IMG/VR virus record: IMGVR_UViG_3300012000_000082
Coordinates: 1-31,290 of that record
DNA length: 31,290 nucleotides
Direction: 5' to 3' (one strand)
DNA from: a virus
How positions within the stretch are numbered: position 1 is the stretch's first letter; each line of letters opens with the position of its first letter. A program made the position numbers and the translations under genes. This document shows, piece after piece, positions 8,054 to 14,368 of the stretch. A model generated the notes under the pieces. That model saw only the letters and a list, made by a program, of their open reading frames with translations. It did not search any database and had not been told where the DNA came from.

Positions 8054-8094
8054 CTATGCCCGCAACTATGTGCTATAAAACACACCTTTATAGT

Positions 8095-8123
8095 TTGACA
8101 AATCTACCCCTATGTAATACTAT
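8095..8123 (+). promoter_or_regulatory. Promoter (TTGACA-17-TACTAT)
   Basis: Same -35, spacing and -10 as the promoter at 7097. Confidence 0.85.
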
Positions 8124-8153
8124 TAGGTCATAACAAAGAGAAAGGGATAGGAA

Positions 8154-8318
8154 ATGAAAGGACTACCTGATAGCGCAGTAGTAGGCACATACAAACGCCT
8201 ACACCGCAAGCCAAAGCGTAGTGCTAAGAGCAGAGAGCATTACCAAAAGGAAGCAGACTTTTGGAACGCTATCGTGTTCTCGGTTGTAGATGTCTTGAAG
8301 CCAAAGCGCAAAAGATAA
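8154..8318 (+). CDS. ADFWN-family small basic protein (54 aa)
   Basis: Starts MKGLPDSAVVGTYKRLHRKP and carries KEADFWNAI in the middle, ending in KPKRKR. It is a clear paralog of the minus-strand protein at 14171-14332 (MKYLPDSAIVGTYKRMRRKP...READFWNAI) and shares the RxxADFWN core with the protein at 30260-30439. Its high Lys/Arg content suggests nucleic-acid contact, but no known domain was recognised. RBS GGGATAGGAA. Confidence 0.8.
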   Translation: MKGLPDSAVVGTYKRLHRKPKRSAKSREHYQKEADFWNAIVFSVVDVLKPKRKR

Positions 8319-8325
8319 CCGCAAC

Positions 8326-8354
8326 TTGACAAATCCTATCCTCTTGTCTAAGGT
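8326..8354 (+). promoter_or_regulatory. Promoter (TTGACA-17-TAAGGT)
   Basis: Consensus -35 with a weaker -10 at 17 bp. No terminator separates it from the preceding gene, so readthrough is also possible. Confidence 0.65.
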
Positions 8355-8382
8355 TATGACAAAGAAAGGATAAAAGGATAAA

Positions 8383-9018
8383 ATGACAAAGATAAACTTC
8401 AGGACAAATCCTGAACAACTAAAGAAAGCGCACTCCGCTAGGGAAATCAACAGATACCCGCGAGTGAAAACAAACCCGCGACTAGCGGGCGAAATCAACA
8501 AAATTGGACAAGTGCTACCGCAGGAAATGGCTGACTTGCTAAAGTCGCTCAACACCGAAAGTAGAAATGGACTTGTTCATGCCCTCACTAAGAAAGGCTG
8601 GACACAGGCGAGTATTGGTAAAGCGTTAGACCTATCACGAGAAAGTATTAGACAAATCGTGAGAGGAACTACCGCGACACCCGTATCACCTGAAATCGTG
8701 ATACCTGAACCACCACGCTATCCAATGCCTACACAGGTTCAATACACAATGCCAAACCCTGAACTCCTAGCGAGGCTAAAGGAACTTCAACCTTTCGCTC
8801 AACAGGTTCGCTCATCAAGTAAAAAGTTTAGGGCAGAGGCAGAGGAATACTCATACCTGCTCAATCAGGCAACAGAGCAAGGCGTAACAGTTTATCGTCT
8901 AGCAAAGTTACTAGGCGTTACTCCGTCCGCTATTCAATTCCGACTTGTTCGCTATGGCTACCGCAATAGTGCTGGCGAAAGCAAGTCATACCAAACAATC
9001 AAGAAAGAGAACAGATAA
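8383..9018 (+). CDS. Double helix-turn-helix DNA-binding protein (211 aa)
   Basis: Two HTH segments: residues ~62-95 (ALTKKGWTQASIGKALDLSR then ESIRQIVRG), a classic turn with a recognition helix, and residues ~165-192 (QGVTVYRLAKLLGVTPSAIQ then FRLVRYGYR). They are separated by a Pro-rich linker and a charged helix starting NPELLARLKELQPF. The linker-helix-HTH half resembles that of the protein at 6090-6590 (PEIKPHLQELALL...). The two related proteins flank the palindromic control region, so one or both may bind there. AAAGGATAAAAGGATAAA precedes the ATG. It could be a repressor/activator or a small-terminase relative. Confidence 0.8.
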   Translation: MTKINFRTNPEQLKKAHSAREINRYPRVKTNPRLAGEINKIGQVLPQEMADLLKSLNTESRNGLVHALTKKGWTQASIGKALDLSRESIRQIVRGTTATPVSPEIVIPEPPRYPMPTQVQYTMPNPELLARLKELQPFAQQVRSSSKKFRAEAEEYSYLLNQATEQGVTVYRLAKLLGVTPSAIQFRLVRYGYRNSAGESKSYQTIKKENR

Positions 9019-9022
9019 CTAG

Positions 9023-9376
9023 ATGAAGCCAAGAGCGTGTTCCCAATGCGGGGACTGGTATAACCCTAAGTTTCAGGGAACTGAAAGCCTATGTGGGAAG
9101 TGCCATCTCAAAGAAGTCATCAAAGAAAAACAAAACGAGGCGGAGGGGAGTGATTACCAAAAAGTAAAAACTCCCCGTCCGGCAACCCAAACACAAACAA
9201 CTCATCAACCTGAACCAAGACTCAGGCGTGGAGAGTCAGAGTTCAGAGGCGAGTGCGCTAAATGTGGATTATGGCTTGAAGGCTCGGAGGTCTATAACAG
9301 AGAACGAGGCTGGATTTACAAATGGGTTCATGTTGATTATGACCGCACACGCAGGGACTACTGCTTAGTAGCATAG
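9023..9376 (+). CDS. Double zinc-ribbon protein (117 aa)
   Basis: The N-terminal CSQCGDWY...CGKCH pairs two CxxC knuckles; the C-terminal CAKCGLW...with a later Cys suggests a second metal site. A Thr/Gln/Pro-rich linker joins them and includes QKVKTP, encoded by a copy of the AAAAAGTAAAAA repeat in reading direction. It begins 4 nt after the previous stop with a weak RBS, so translation is probably coupled to the HTH protein; the two may act together. Function otherwise unknown. Confidence 0.8.
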   Translation: MKPRACSQCGDWYNPKFQGTESLCGKCHLKEVIKEKQNEAEGSDYQKVKTPRPATQTQTTHQPEPRLRRGESEFRGECAKCGLWLEGSEVYNRERGWIYKWVHVDYDRTRRDYCLVA

Positions 9377-9398
9377 TCAAATAAACGCAAACGAAGAA

Positions 9399-9420
9399 GC
9401 CCCTGATTTCTCAGGGGCTT
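9399..9420 (+). terminator. Intrinsic terminator ending plus-strand block
   Basis: 8-bp stem GCCCCTGA/TCAGGGGC with TTTC loop and TTTTCG. It lies between tail-to-tail gene blocks and may also slow minus-strand transcription. Confidence 0.85.
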
Positions 9421-9497
9421 TTCGCTGTTCTAAGTTGTTGTCCTTCCTAAACCTAACAACTCGTGTGTCAAGTTTAGTTCACAACGAGTGCGACTAT

Positions 9498-9968
9498 TTA
9501 GTCAGTTACCTTTACTGAAGTTCCTGCGAAGAGACGCTTGATTAGTTCCGCGTCATCAACCCGCACAGAAGTTTCATCGCAAGGGCAGAATTCTGCGAGC
9601 GCCCTGCGTGTTCCATGACTCAACCAACCCGGCTGGTCTTCATAACCACCATCAAACCCAAGTTGATAAAGTCTTTCTTGTACCAAATAAACAGAACGAG
9701 AGTTTCGTGAAATTGCCTCAAACTTCAGACTAGACAACAAAACAACTTCGTCATCTGCAAAAGTATCTGGCGCTGCCGCTGCAAACTTTTTACTTTTTGC
9801 TGGCTTTTCTTCCGGCACAACAACCGGCACATCTGCAACAACTTCTGGAGTTGTGAAGATTGCTGGTTCTGGTTCTGGCTCAACTACGATTGACTCCACC
9901 GCAACAGGCTCAATTACTGGTTCGTAATAAGGCTGTGGGTCTGGAGTTACGACATCATCATTGTTCAT
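9498..9968 (-). CDS. Peptidoglycan-binding-domain-like protein (156 aa)
   Basis: The start is placed at MNNDDVVTPD: AGAAGGA lies upstream and the ATG overlaps the preceding stop as ATGA. The first ~75 residues are a disordered Pro/Glu/Val-rich stretch. The C-terminal ~75 residues (SVYLVQERLYQLGF, DGGYEDQPGWLSHGTRRALA) match the helix pattern of PG_binding_1 domains: VQ..L..LG and a later TR.AL. Coupled to the lysozyme-like gene, it probably helps target cell-wall lysis. A virion-associated role is an alternative. Confidence 0.75.
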   Translation of the reverse strand: MNNDDVVTPDPQPYYEPVIEPVAVESIVVEPEPEPAIFTTPEVVADVPVVVPEEKPAKSKKFAAAAPDTFADDEVVLLSSLKFEAISRNSRSVYLVQERLYQLGFDGGYEDQPGWLSHGTRRALAEFCPCDETSVRVDDAELIKRLFAGTSVKVTD

Positions 9969-10573
9969 TGTGAAAATCCTTCTGGGAAGAGTTGATACCA
10001 ATGCTGAAATCTTACCTCATCACGATTAGTGTAAGGGGCTGAAATCTTCCAAGAAGTCCAATCCTCCCCACCATTACTCATGTGATACGCAATCTCAGCG
10101 TTGATTACTGGGTCAAACAAATCTTTGTTTGAGTCTAGGTCATACTTGTCTCGGCGCACTACACCAAGACCACCAATCATGTTGATTTGGAAGATGCCAT
10201 AGGAAGAGTCGCCTGTCCGTGTGTTGCCATTGAAAGCAAGGGGGCGACCATTGGATTCTTTCTTCACGACAGCCCACGCAGTTCTGAGAGCCTTGCCCTC
10301 AAAGCCAACCGCAGAGAGCAGTTGTGCGAGTTCTACATCGGAGAACGGGGTTTTCTTTACTGAGAACTTCTTTAGTTGAAGTTCGGCTAGTTTTGCTTTT
10401 TGTGCTTCTATTTCTGCCTCTACAGCCTTTTGAGTTATAGCCTCTTTAGCCTGAAGTTTGGCAACATTTTCTATTCCTGAAGTTTGGGCAAAAGCCGAGA
10501 CGACAGACAGAAAAGTTACTGACAATGCCACCGCAGTTATTTTTTCAATGGCTTTGTTAGTAGGTTTTAGCAT
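9965..10573 (-). CDS. Secreted lysozyme/transglycosylase-like endolysin (202 aa)
   Basis: An N-terminal signal peptide or anchor (basic NKAIEK, hydrophobic ITAVALSVTFLSVVSAFA, then AQT) is followed by a charged coiled-coil-like helix (residues ~35-70) and a lysozyme-fold domain. The likely catalytic Glu is E106 in VVKKESNGRP, followed by SSYGIFQINM near residues 123-132, a hallmark of SLT/goose-type-like muramidases. It would cleave peptidoglycan after Sec export; no separate holin was found next to it. AAAGGA precedes the ATG. It forms a two-gene lysis unit with the PG-binding protein. Confidence 0.85.
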   Translation of the reverse strand: MLKPTNKAIEKITAVALSVTFLSVVSAFAQTSGIENVAKLQAKEAITQKAVEAEIEAQKAKLAELQLKKFSVKKTPFSDVELAQLLSAVGFEGKALRTAWAVVKKESNGRPLAFNGNTRTGDSSYGIFQINMIGGLGVVRRDKYDLDSNKDLFDPVINAEIAYHMSNGGEDWTSWKISAPYTNRDEVRFQHWYQLFPEGFSQ

Positions 10574-10750
10574 TGATTTTCCTTTGTTAGGGGACAGGGA
10601 CAGGTGCTGTGGGAGCCACCTTTATCGGCGTCAAATACCCGCCTTATTCCCCCCGCTGTGGGGAGATGGTTGTGTTACAACCTTTCTTTCTAATGCTTCC
10701 TTATGTCTAGGTCGCTATGTCTTACTGGATTACCTTAGCACAGAAAAGTC

Positions 10751-10792
10751 AGACAAGTGGCGATTTCGGGGGTGAAAGTCGCCACTTTGTCT
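10751..10792 (-). terminator. Large inverted repeat, possible terminator
   Basis: AGACAAGTGGCGA (10751-10763) pairs with TCGCCACTTTGTCT (10779-10792, one bulged T) around a 15-nt loop, downstream of the DUF6011-like gene. On the minus strand it is followed by GACTTTTC, a weak U-tract, so it may be a terminator or a structured RNA end. Confidence 0.55.
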
Positions 10793-10802
10793 AACCCGCG
10801 TC

Positions 10803-11264
10803 TTACTTCCCGAAAGCCTGTCGGCAGACCGGACCAAGACCTAACTCACGACTTGTTTCGTCTGTGAGTTCAGCACCACACTTGGCACAGCAAGAGTAGT
10901 GAACAGCGAACAACTTGGCATACTTGTATGGGTCGCCAAGCAAAACACGCACAAAAGCGAGCGTATCTTCGGGTGCTGGCTTGATACGAGAGAAGCCTCC
11001 GTATGCGCCAAGCAGACGGCGAAGGTATGTGGTCTTCTTGAACTCACGAATTTCAACGAAGACAAGGTCATTATCAACAGGTTGAACCATGTAATCACCC
11101 ATAAGTTCATTTGTTGGTATGGCGTATTTAGATTTAGGAAGTTTAGAAAGTGCCTCATAAAGTTCCTTCCAATTGAACTTTAGGGCTGGATTTGCGACAG
11201 GCGCAACAACCGCAGGTGCGGGAGCAGGGTTCTCACCAAAGAGAACCAATTGTTGTGTGGTCAT
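10803..11264 (-). CDS. DUF6011-like zinc-binding protein (153 aa)
   Basis: The C-terminal CCAKCGAELTDETSRELGLG followed by PVCR matches the pattern CxxCGxxLTDxxSxxxGxGPxC that I associate with DUF6011, a small zinc-binding domain common in actinophages. The N-terminus is Ala/Pro/Val-rich and probably flexible, with a mixed middle region. The start is chosen after GAAAGGGGG; an upstream in-frame ATG has no RBS. It has its own promoter 25 nt upstream. Function unknown. Confidence 0.8.
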   Translation of the reverse strand: MTTQQLVLFGENPAPAPAVVAPVANPALKFNWKELYEALSKLPKSKYAIPTNELMGDYMVQPVDNDLVFVEIREFKKTTYLRRLLGAYGGFSRIKPAPEDTLAFVRVLLGDPYKYAKLFAVHYSCCAKCGAELTDETSRELGLGPVCRQAFGK

Positions 11265-11288
11265 TGTGTGACCCCCTTTCAAGACAGA

Positions 11289-11317
11289 ACAATACTACAA
11301 TCCAAAATAAAAGTCAA
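11289..11317 (-). promoter_or_regulatory. Promoter (TTGACT-17-TATTGT)
   Basis: Minus-strand TTGACT and TATTGT at 17 bp, directly after the terminator of the upstream operon and before the DUF6011-like gene. Confidence 0.75.
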
Positions 11318-11334
11318 GACGACACGCAGTAAGA

Positions 11335-11367
11335 AGCCCCCCACAAGAGGAAGGTATGTGGAGGGCT
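11335..11367 (-). terminator. Terminator of eight-gene operon
   Basis: AGCCC(C)CCAC pairs with GTGG(A)GGGCT around a 13-nt loop. Minus-strand tail is TTCTTAC. Confidence 0.65.
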
Positions 11368-11383
11368 TTGCCTTGAACTTTGT

Positions 11384-11536
11384 CTAGCGTTCCCTGCTTG
11401 CGAGCGTCGCGCTCGTCAAAGCCGAGAATCCTAGGGCGATAGTCCAAGGAACTGAATTCTGCCATGCCGCGAGAAAAGACGCAAGTCCGAAGACTAACGC
11501 TCCTACCGCAGTCCAAACTACATTGAGGTTATTCAT
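11384..11536 (-). CDS. Two-helix membrane mini-protein (50 aa)
   Basis: MNNLNVVWTAVGALVFGLAS and a second hydrophobic stretch (VPWTIALGFSALTSATLA) with a short polar turn predict a hairpin of two membrane helices and a basic C-terminus. The size and topology would allow a class II holin, but it is not next to the endolysin, so that is only a possibility. The ATG overlaps the upstream stop (ATGA). The longer in-frame upstream extension is unlikely since it overlaps the HTH gene. Confidence 0.7.
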   Translation of the reverse strand: MNNLNVVWTAVGALVFGLASFLAAWQNSVPWTIALGFSALTSATLASRER

Positions 11537-11739
11537 TGAGTCGTCTTCTTCCTTTTGGGGCTTGTGCGTCCTTTGACGCGGGCTGATGGGTCTCGCAGAG
11601 GTGTTCCGCGACTTTTGATTGCCTTGCGAGCGCAACGATACGAAACCTTTAGTTCGCTTGCCACACTCTCAATAGACAACCCCTCCGCATAAAGGCGGGA
11701 GGCGTCATCAGCAATTCTTTTACTTTTTGTTGAACTCAC
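11533..11739 (-). CDS. Small HTH protein (68 aa)
   Basis: Residues ~10-45 (ADDASRLYAEGLSIESVASE then LKVSYRCARKAIKSRG) form an HTH with a basic recognition helix; the tail RDPSARVKGRTSPKRKKTTQ is strongly basic. GTG start, with GAGGAG 8 nt upstream inside the end of the previous gene. The AAAAAGTAAAA repeat lies in codons 4-7. Probably a DNA-binding regulator; it resembles the single HTH units of the two larger double-HTH proteins. Confidence 0.8.
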   Translation of the reverse strand: MSSTKSKRIADDASRLYAEGLSIESVASELKVSYRCARKAIKSRGTPLRDPSARVKGRTSPKRKKTTQ

Positions 11740-11744
11740 GACTT

Positions 11745-12218
11745 TTACTCCTCGTCATAAGGTCTTTGTTTTGCTCCCATGATTACTTCAGGGTCTAAAC
11801 CTTTTGACCGCAACCACTCCTTGTTCTCAGGGTCTTGGGGGTCATTGACTACATGACGACCCTCGTTCCATGTGAAGAAAGATGTCGTGCCCTCAGGAAG
11901 AACCCAGAGGTGATACTGATTTGAGGTATCAACAAGTTGGCTTTCGGGTGGGAAGATTTCTACTGCCTCTCGTTCCGCGCCCGCGAGTTCGTTCTTGATA
12001 CGCTGGAAGTGTCTCCAGTCTCTAATCGCCTTTCGTTCGTTGTGGCGAATAGAAAGATGGATACCACTCTTGTCCCCTAGTTCGGGTTCAAGTATGTGCT
12101 TGATGACTGTATAGAACTTGTTTTTCCAGATAGTTTGATTAGGGTCAAGTGTTACCTCGTGCCCATTTACAACCGCAGTTGCTTCTACAAACTTATCCCA
12201 TGTTGGCTTGTTCGTCAT
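11745..12218 (-). CDS. Conserved phage protein, DUF7694-like (157 aa)
   Basis: The central block HLSIRHNERKAIRDWRHFQR, IKNELAG, REAVEIFPPESQLVDTSNQY and HLWVLPEG...WNEGRHV matches a conserved phage family I recall as DUF7694; the number is from memory. The catalytic role is unknown. Many charged and aromatic residues are conserved in that block, suggesting an enzyme or protein-binding module. It starts by ATGA overlap with a membrane mini-protein and ends a few nt before the HTH gene, within an eight-gene operon. Confidence 0.75.
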   Translation of the reverse strand: MTNKPTWDKFVEATAVVNGHEVTLDPNQTIWKNKFYTVIKHILEPELGDKSGIHLSIRHNERKAIRDWRHFQRIKNELAGAEREAVEIFPPESQLVDTSNQYHLWVLPEGTTSFFTWNEGRHVVNDPQDPENKEWLRSKGLDPEVIMGAKQRPYDEE

Positions 12219-12394
12219 ACTTTTGGATTGTCCTTTATCTTTTTCACAATGCGATACACCGCATAAGCCACAACACCTGCGATTAGTGCTGGTGTATAGA
12301 CGGATACATTGAAGAAGTTAGATGAAACCTCAATCCACTCAAACTGGCACTTGAAGTCGCAATTTGCCTCCGCAATAACTTGTGTAGTTTCCAT
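12215..12394 (-). CDS. Single-helix membrane mini-protein (59 aa)
   Basis: METTQVIAEANCDFKCQFEW... then VYTPALIAGVVAYAVYRIV, one membrane helix, followed by a basic tail KKIKDNPKV. AGGAGGTG gives a near-perfect Shine-Dalgarno 5 nt before the ATG, and the start shares a base with the upstream TAA (TAATG). Two cysteines precede the helix. Function unknown. Confidence 0.75.
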   Translation of the reverse strand: METTQVIAEANCDFKCQFEWIEVSSNFFNVSVYTPALIAGVVAYAVYRIVKKIKDNPKV

Positions 12395-12780
12395 TAGTTC
12401 ACCTCCTCTGCTATTTGGTTATACATCTCTGTGGCAGAAACATTTGACGGGAATTCAATAAGACTCATACCTTCTCCGGCAACTAAGAAAAGTGCCGACT
12501 CAACCGCATCATAGAGTTCTCTTTTTGCTTCAGGGTCTAATTCGTTGGAAACACTATCATCATCAAGACCTAAACTGTAGAACTCGTTGGTAAGTGCTTC
12601 TCTTAGTTGGAATTGCTTTTCTGGGCTATCTGTTTCTTGCGCCCAACTAAGAGTTAGACCGCAGGAAGCGAGCGCATCTAAAACTAAAAAGGTAGATACT
12701 GGCTCCTTCAACTCGTTAGATAACGAGTCAGTAAACTCTTCAACTAAATCCGCATAGACATTTGTCTCTCTGTCTGTCAT
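12394..12780 (-). CDS. Acidic hypothetical protein (128 aa)
   Basis: All-helical, acidic protein (starts MTDRETNVYADLVEEF). The start follows TTGGAGAAAGAAA; the ATG shares ATGA with the upstream gene. No domain recognised. It is flanked by two single-helix membrane mini-proteins in the same operon, so interaction with a membrane complex is possible but unproven. Confidence 0.75.
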   Translation of the reverse strand: MTDRETNVYADLVEEFTDSLSNELKEPVSTFLVLDALASCGLTLSWAQETDSPEKQFQLREALTNEFYSLGLDDDSVSNELDPEAKRELYDAVESALFLVAGEGMSLIEFPSNVSATEMYNQIAEEVN

Positions 12781-12947
12781 TTTCTTTCTCCAACTACTTT
12801 TTCCCATTCCAACTCAACCAACTCTTGGCGTAGTTGTTTGTTCTCCCGCATCAACTTCCCGTAGGCGTTGATGGAAACTACCATCACGAAGCATGAACCT
12901 GCGAGCGCGATAATGATTGCGAATAATGTTCCTGTGTCTAAAACCAT
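12777..12947 (-). CDS. Membrane-anchored coiled-coil mini-protein (56 aa)
   Basis: The N-terminal helix TLFAIIIALAGSCFVMVVSI is a membrane anchor; the C-terminal KLMRENKQLRQELVELEWEK is a heptad-like coiled coil. The layout resembles inner-membrane spanins, but the lysis genes are elsewhere. AGGAGGG lies 12 nt upstream, and the spacer plus start reads AAAAAGTAAAAATG: the repeat both supplies the stop of the previous gene (AAA AAG TAA) and runs into this ATG. Confidence 0.75.
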   Translation of the reverse strand: MVLDTGTLFAIIIALAGSCFVMVVSINAYGKLMRENKQLRQELVELEWEKVVGERK

Positions 12948-12949
12948 TT

Positions 12950-13135
12950 TTACTTTTTCCCTCCTAGTGATGGAAGCGGAAGATTTCTAACATACTCCCT
13001 CCGCGCTTCTCTTGTTGGCAAAGCGTCTCGTTCTGCTAACTGCTCCTGCGTCATGTATGTGAACTTCAATAAGAAATCCGCAAAGTCGTTATCTGAAATG
13101 ACCGCAAGGTCTTGTCCAAACTTTCCTTTGTTCAT
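12950..13135 (-). CDS. Hypothetical protein (61 aa)
   Basis: Starts MNKGKFGQDLAVISDNDFAD with a TAATG overlap and GGGGAAG upstream. Mostly helical and charged, with TREARREYVRNL near the C-terminus; ends GGKK, where AAA AAG TAA is the first part of the repeat motif. The pattern (short protein with LAERDALPTREARREYV) looks like the small conserved phage proteins next to tail or membrane genes, but I cannot assign a function. Confidence 0.7.
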   Translation of the reverse strand: MNKGKFGQDLAVISDNDFADFLLKFTYMTQEQLAERDALPTREARREYVRNLPLPSLGGKK

Positions 13136-13326
13136 TACTTCCCCTCTCCAAAATAACAAGTAATCATGTCTCCCCAGCAATAACCCTCTTCGCCACCGAC
13201 CCACCATAGGTTTCCTGAAACCTGAAGCAAGCCCCACACAAGCGCACCTGCGAGCGCGAGAGCGATAACAAACGCAACTCGTCTGCGTTGTATGTATTTC
13301 TTTTCCATCTTCATTACTATTGCCAT
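13135..13326 (-). CDS. Membrane mini-protein (63 aa)
   Basis: A basic N-terminus (KMEKKYIQRRR) precedes the membrane helix VAFVIALALAGALVWGLL and an aromatic/Cys tail (NLWWVGGEEGYCWGDMITCY). Start after AAAGGGCTAAGAAG; an upstream in-frame TTG is less likely. It opens an eight-gene operon with a promoter ~48 nt upstream. The two tail cysteines could form a disulfide if outside. Function unknown. Confidence 0.7.
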   Translation of the reverse strand: MAIVMKMEKKYIQRRRVAFVIALALAGALVWGLLQVSGNLWWVGGEEGYCWGDMITCYFGEGK

Positions 13327-13373
13327 CTTCTTAGCCCTTTCTCTAAGTTTGACTCCTTTGAGCCAATAAGATA

Positions 13374-13402
13374 ATAATACCAACTTCCCTGACTTTTTTC
13401 AA
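13374..13402 (-). promoter_or_regulatory. Promoter (TTGAAA-17-TATTAT)
   Basis: TTGAAA and TATTAT at 17 bp on the minus strand. It would drive the eight genes from 13326 down to the terminator at 11335-11367. Confidence 0.65.
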
Positions 13403-13403
13403 C

Positions 13404-13610
13404 TTACCTGACTTTCGGCGTGTCGCCCGCAGAAAGATAGATGGGGGTGCTTTTTACTTTTTGGTTAGCACTTTCTTCCTCCACGCAACCCCACTCCACA
13501 TAAGCGCACTTGTCCCAATAACAACGGGTAGCAAAGCACATCTCATCACCGCAGGGGCAATCTATCCACTTAGCGTCCGCATCACACTTGGAGCAAGTGG
13601 TCGCTTCCAT
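13404..13610 (-). CDS. Cys-rich zinc-binding small protein (68 aa)
   Basis: CSKCDADAKWIDCPCGDEMC, then CYWDKC and GCVEEE, give nine cysteines, probably two zinc sites. The AAAAAGTAAAAA repeat encodes NQKVKS near residue 50. It overlaps the phosphatase stop by TAATG, so the two are co-translated. Function not recognised. Confidence 0.75.
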   Translation of the reverse strand: MEATTCSKCDADAKWIDCPCGDEMCFATRCYWDKCAYVEWGCVEEESANQKVKSTPIYLSAGDTPKVR

Positions 13611-14146
13611 TACTCGCCCTTAGCGGGTAGGGATAGCAACCACTTCTCAAAGGTTGAGTTGAACAAAGCGTAGTCGCTTCGCTTGTCTCGGATTAGGCAG
13701 ATTGCTTCTTCCGCAGAGTAGCCCTCTTTCATAAGAACCAATGCCATGATTAGCCCTGAACGATTGAGACCTGCTTGGCAACGAATAAGAACTTTCTTAC
13801 CCGACTTCCAATCTTCGTGAGCAATCCGCACAATTTGGAATAACTCCTTGAAGTCAATCCCACTCATGTTCGGGCTATCGTAAAACGGATAGCGTATTTC
13901 TTTTACTAGCCAATCCGCAGGGTTTGCGTATTGGTAGGCAGTAATTACTGTATCAAAGTCTTCTTTAGTAATCTGCGCTCCCTCACGCTTGCTCTCCCAA
14001 ATTGTGTCGTCATCATCTGTTCCACCTTGAAAAAGGTTTGGTAAGACTTCACTCCACAATTCATTAGGGTAGTCAATCGCTTCGTATTGAGGCGCGATAC
14101 CTAAGTCGTCAATGTCGTCTATCTCTGTCCATGTTGTCTTCGTCAT
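13610..14146 (-). CDS. Dual-specificity phosphatase-like protein (178 aa)
   Basis: The Cx5R signature appears as VLIRCQAGLNRSGLI (Cys ~123, Arg ~129), the phosphate-binding loop of Cys-based tyrosine/dual-specificity phosphatases; a conserved Asp in RYPFYDSPNM (~90) fits the general acid. The usual His before the Cys is Arg here, seen in some atypical family members. Expected reaction: dephosphorylation of phosphotyrosine/serine proteins or small phosphorylated metabolites. The start follows GGAGG at 6 nt; the upstream ATG is part of that site. Co-translated with a Cys-rich mini-protein. A phage enzyme could modulate host signalling. Confidence 0.85.
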   Translation of the reverse strand: MTKTTWTEIDDIDDLGIAPQYEAIDYPNELWSEVLPNLFQGGTDDDDTIWESKREGAQITKEDFDTVITAYQYANPADWLVKEIRYPFYDSPNMSGIDFKELFQIVRIAHEDWKSGKKVLIRCQAGLNRSGLIMALVLMKEGYSAEEAICLIRDKRSDYALFNSTFEKWLLSLPAKGE

Positions 14147-14164
14147 TTTTTCCTCCATTTCCTT

Positions 14165-14193
14165 ATTTTATCATTTTGTTTTTGTTTTGGCAA
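14165..14193 (-). promoter_or_regulatory. Promoter (TTGCCA-17-TAAAAT)
   Basis: Minus-strand -35 TTGCCA lies within the last codons of the ADFWN gene; TAAAAT at 17 bp, ~18 nt before the phosphatase ATG. Confidence 0.6.
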
Positions 14194-14332
14194 ATCCTAA
14201 TACCGCATTAGCAATAGCGTTCCAGAAATCTGCTTCTCTCTGATACTGCGCCCTTGACTTGTAAGTAGCCTTAGGCTTACGGCGCATACGCTTGTATGTT
14301 CCGACTATTGCGCTATCTGGTAAATACTTCAT
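14171..14332 (-). CDS. ADFWN-family small basic protein (53 aa), leaderless
   Basis: MKYLPDSAIVGTYKRMRRKP, then READFWNAI, is about half identical to the plus-strand 54-aa protein at 8154-8318, including PDSA(V/I)VGTYKR and ADFWNAI; the C-termini differ. TATACT ends 6 nt before the ATG and there is no Shine-Dalgarno, so its mRNA is likely leaderless. Its last codons carry the promoter for the phosphatase gene. Function unknown; basic, possibly nucleic-acid binding. Confidence 0.75.
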   Translation of the reverse strand: MKYLPDSAIVGTYKRMRRKPKATYKSRAQYQREADFWNAIANAVLGFAKTKTK

Positions 14333-14338
14333 AACTGA

Positions 14339-14367
14339 AGTATAGCACTTTCTTTTAGAAAAGTCAA
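14339..14367 (-). promoter_or_regulatory. Leaderless promoter (TTGACT-17-TATACT)
   Basis: TTGACT, 17 bp, TATACT, then TCAGTT and ATG. The predicted start point coincides with the A of the start codon. Confidence 0.8.
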
Positions 14368-14368
14368 A

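Noticed and set aside
8199-8555. Minus-strand 118-codon frame with hydrophobic content
   Set aside because: It overlaps two supported plus-strand genes and their promoter, and has no RBS.
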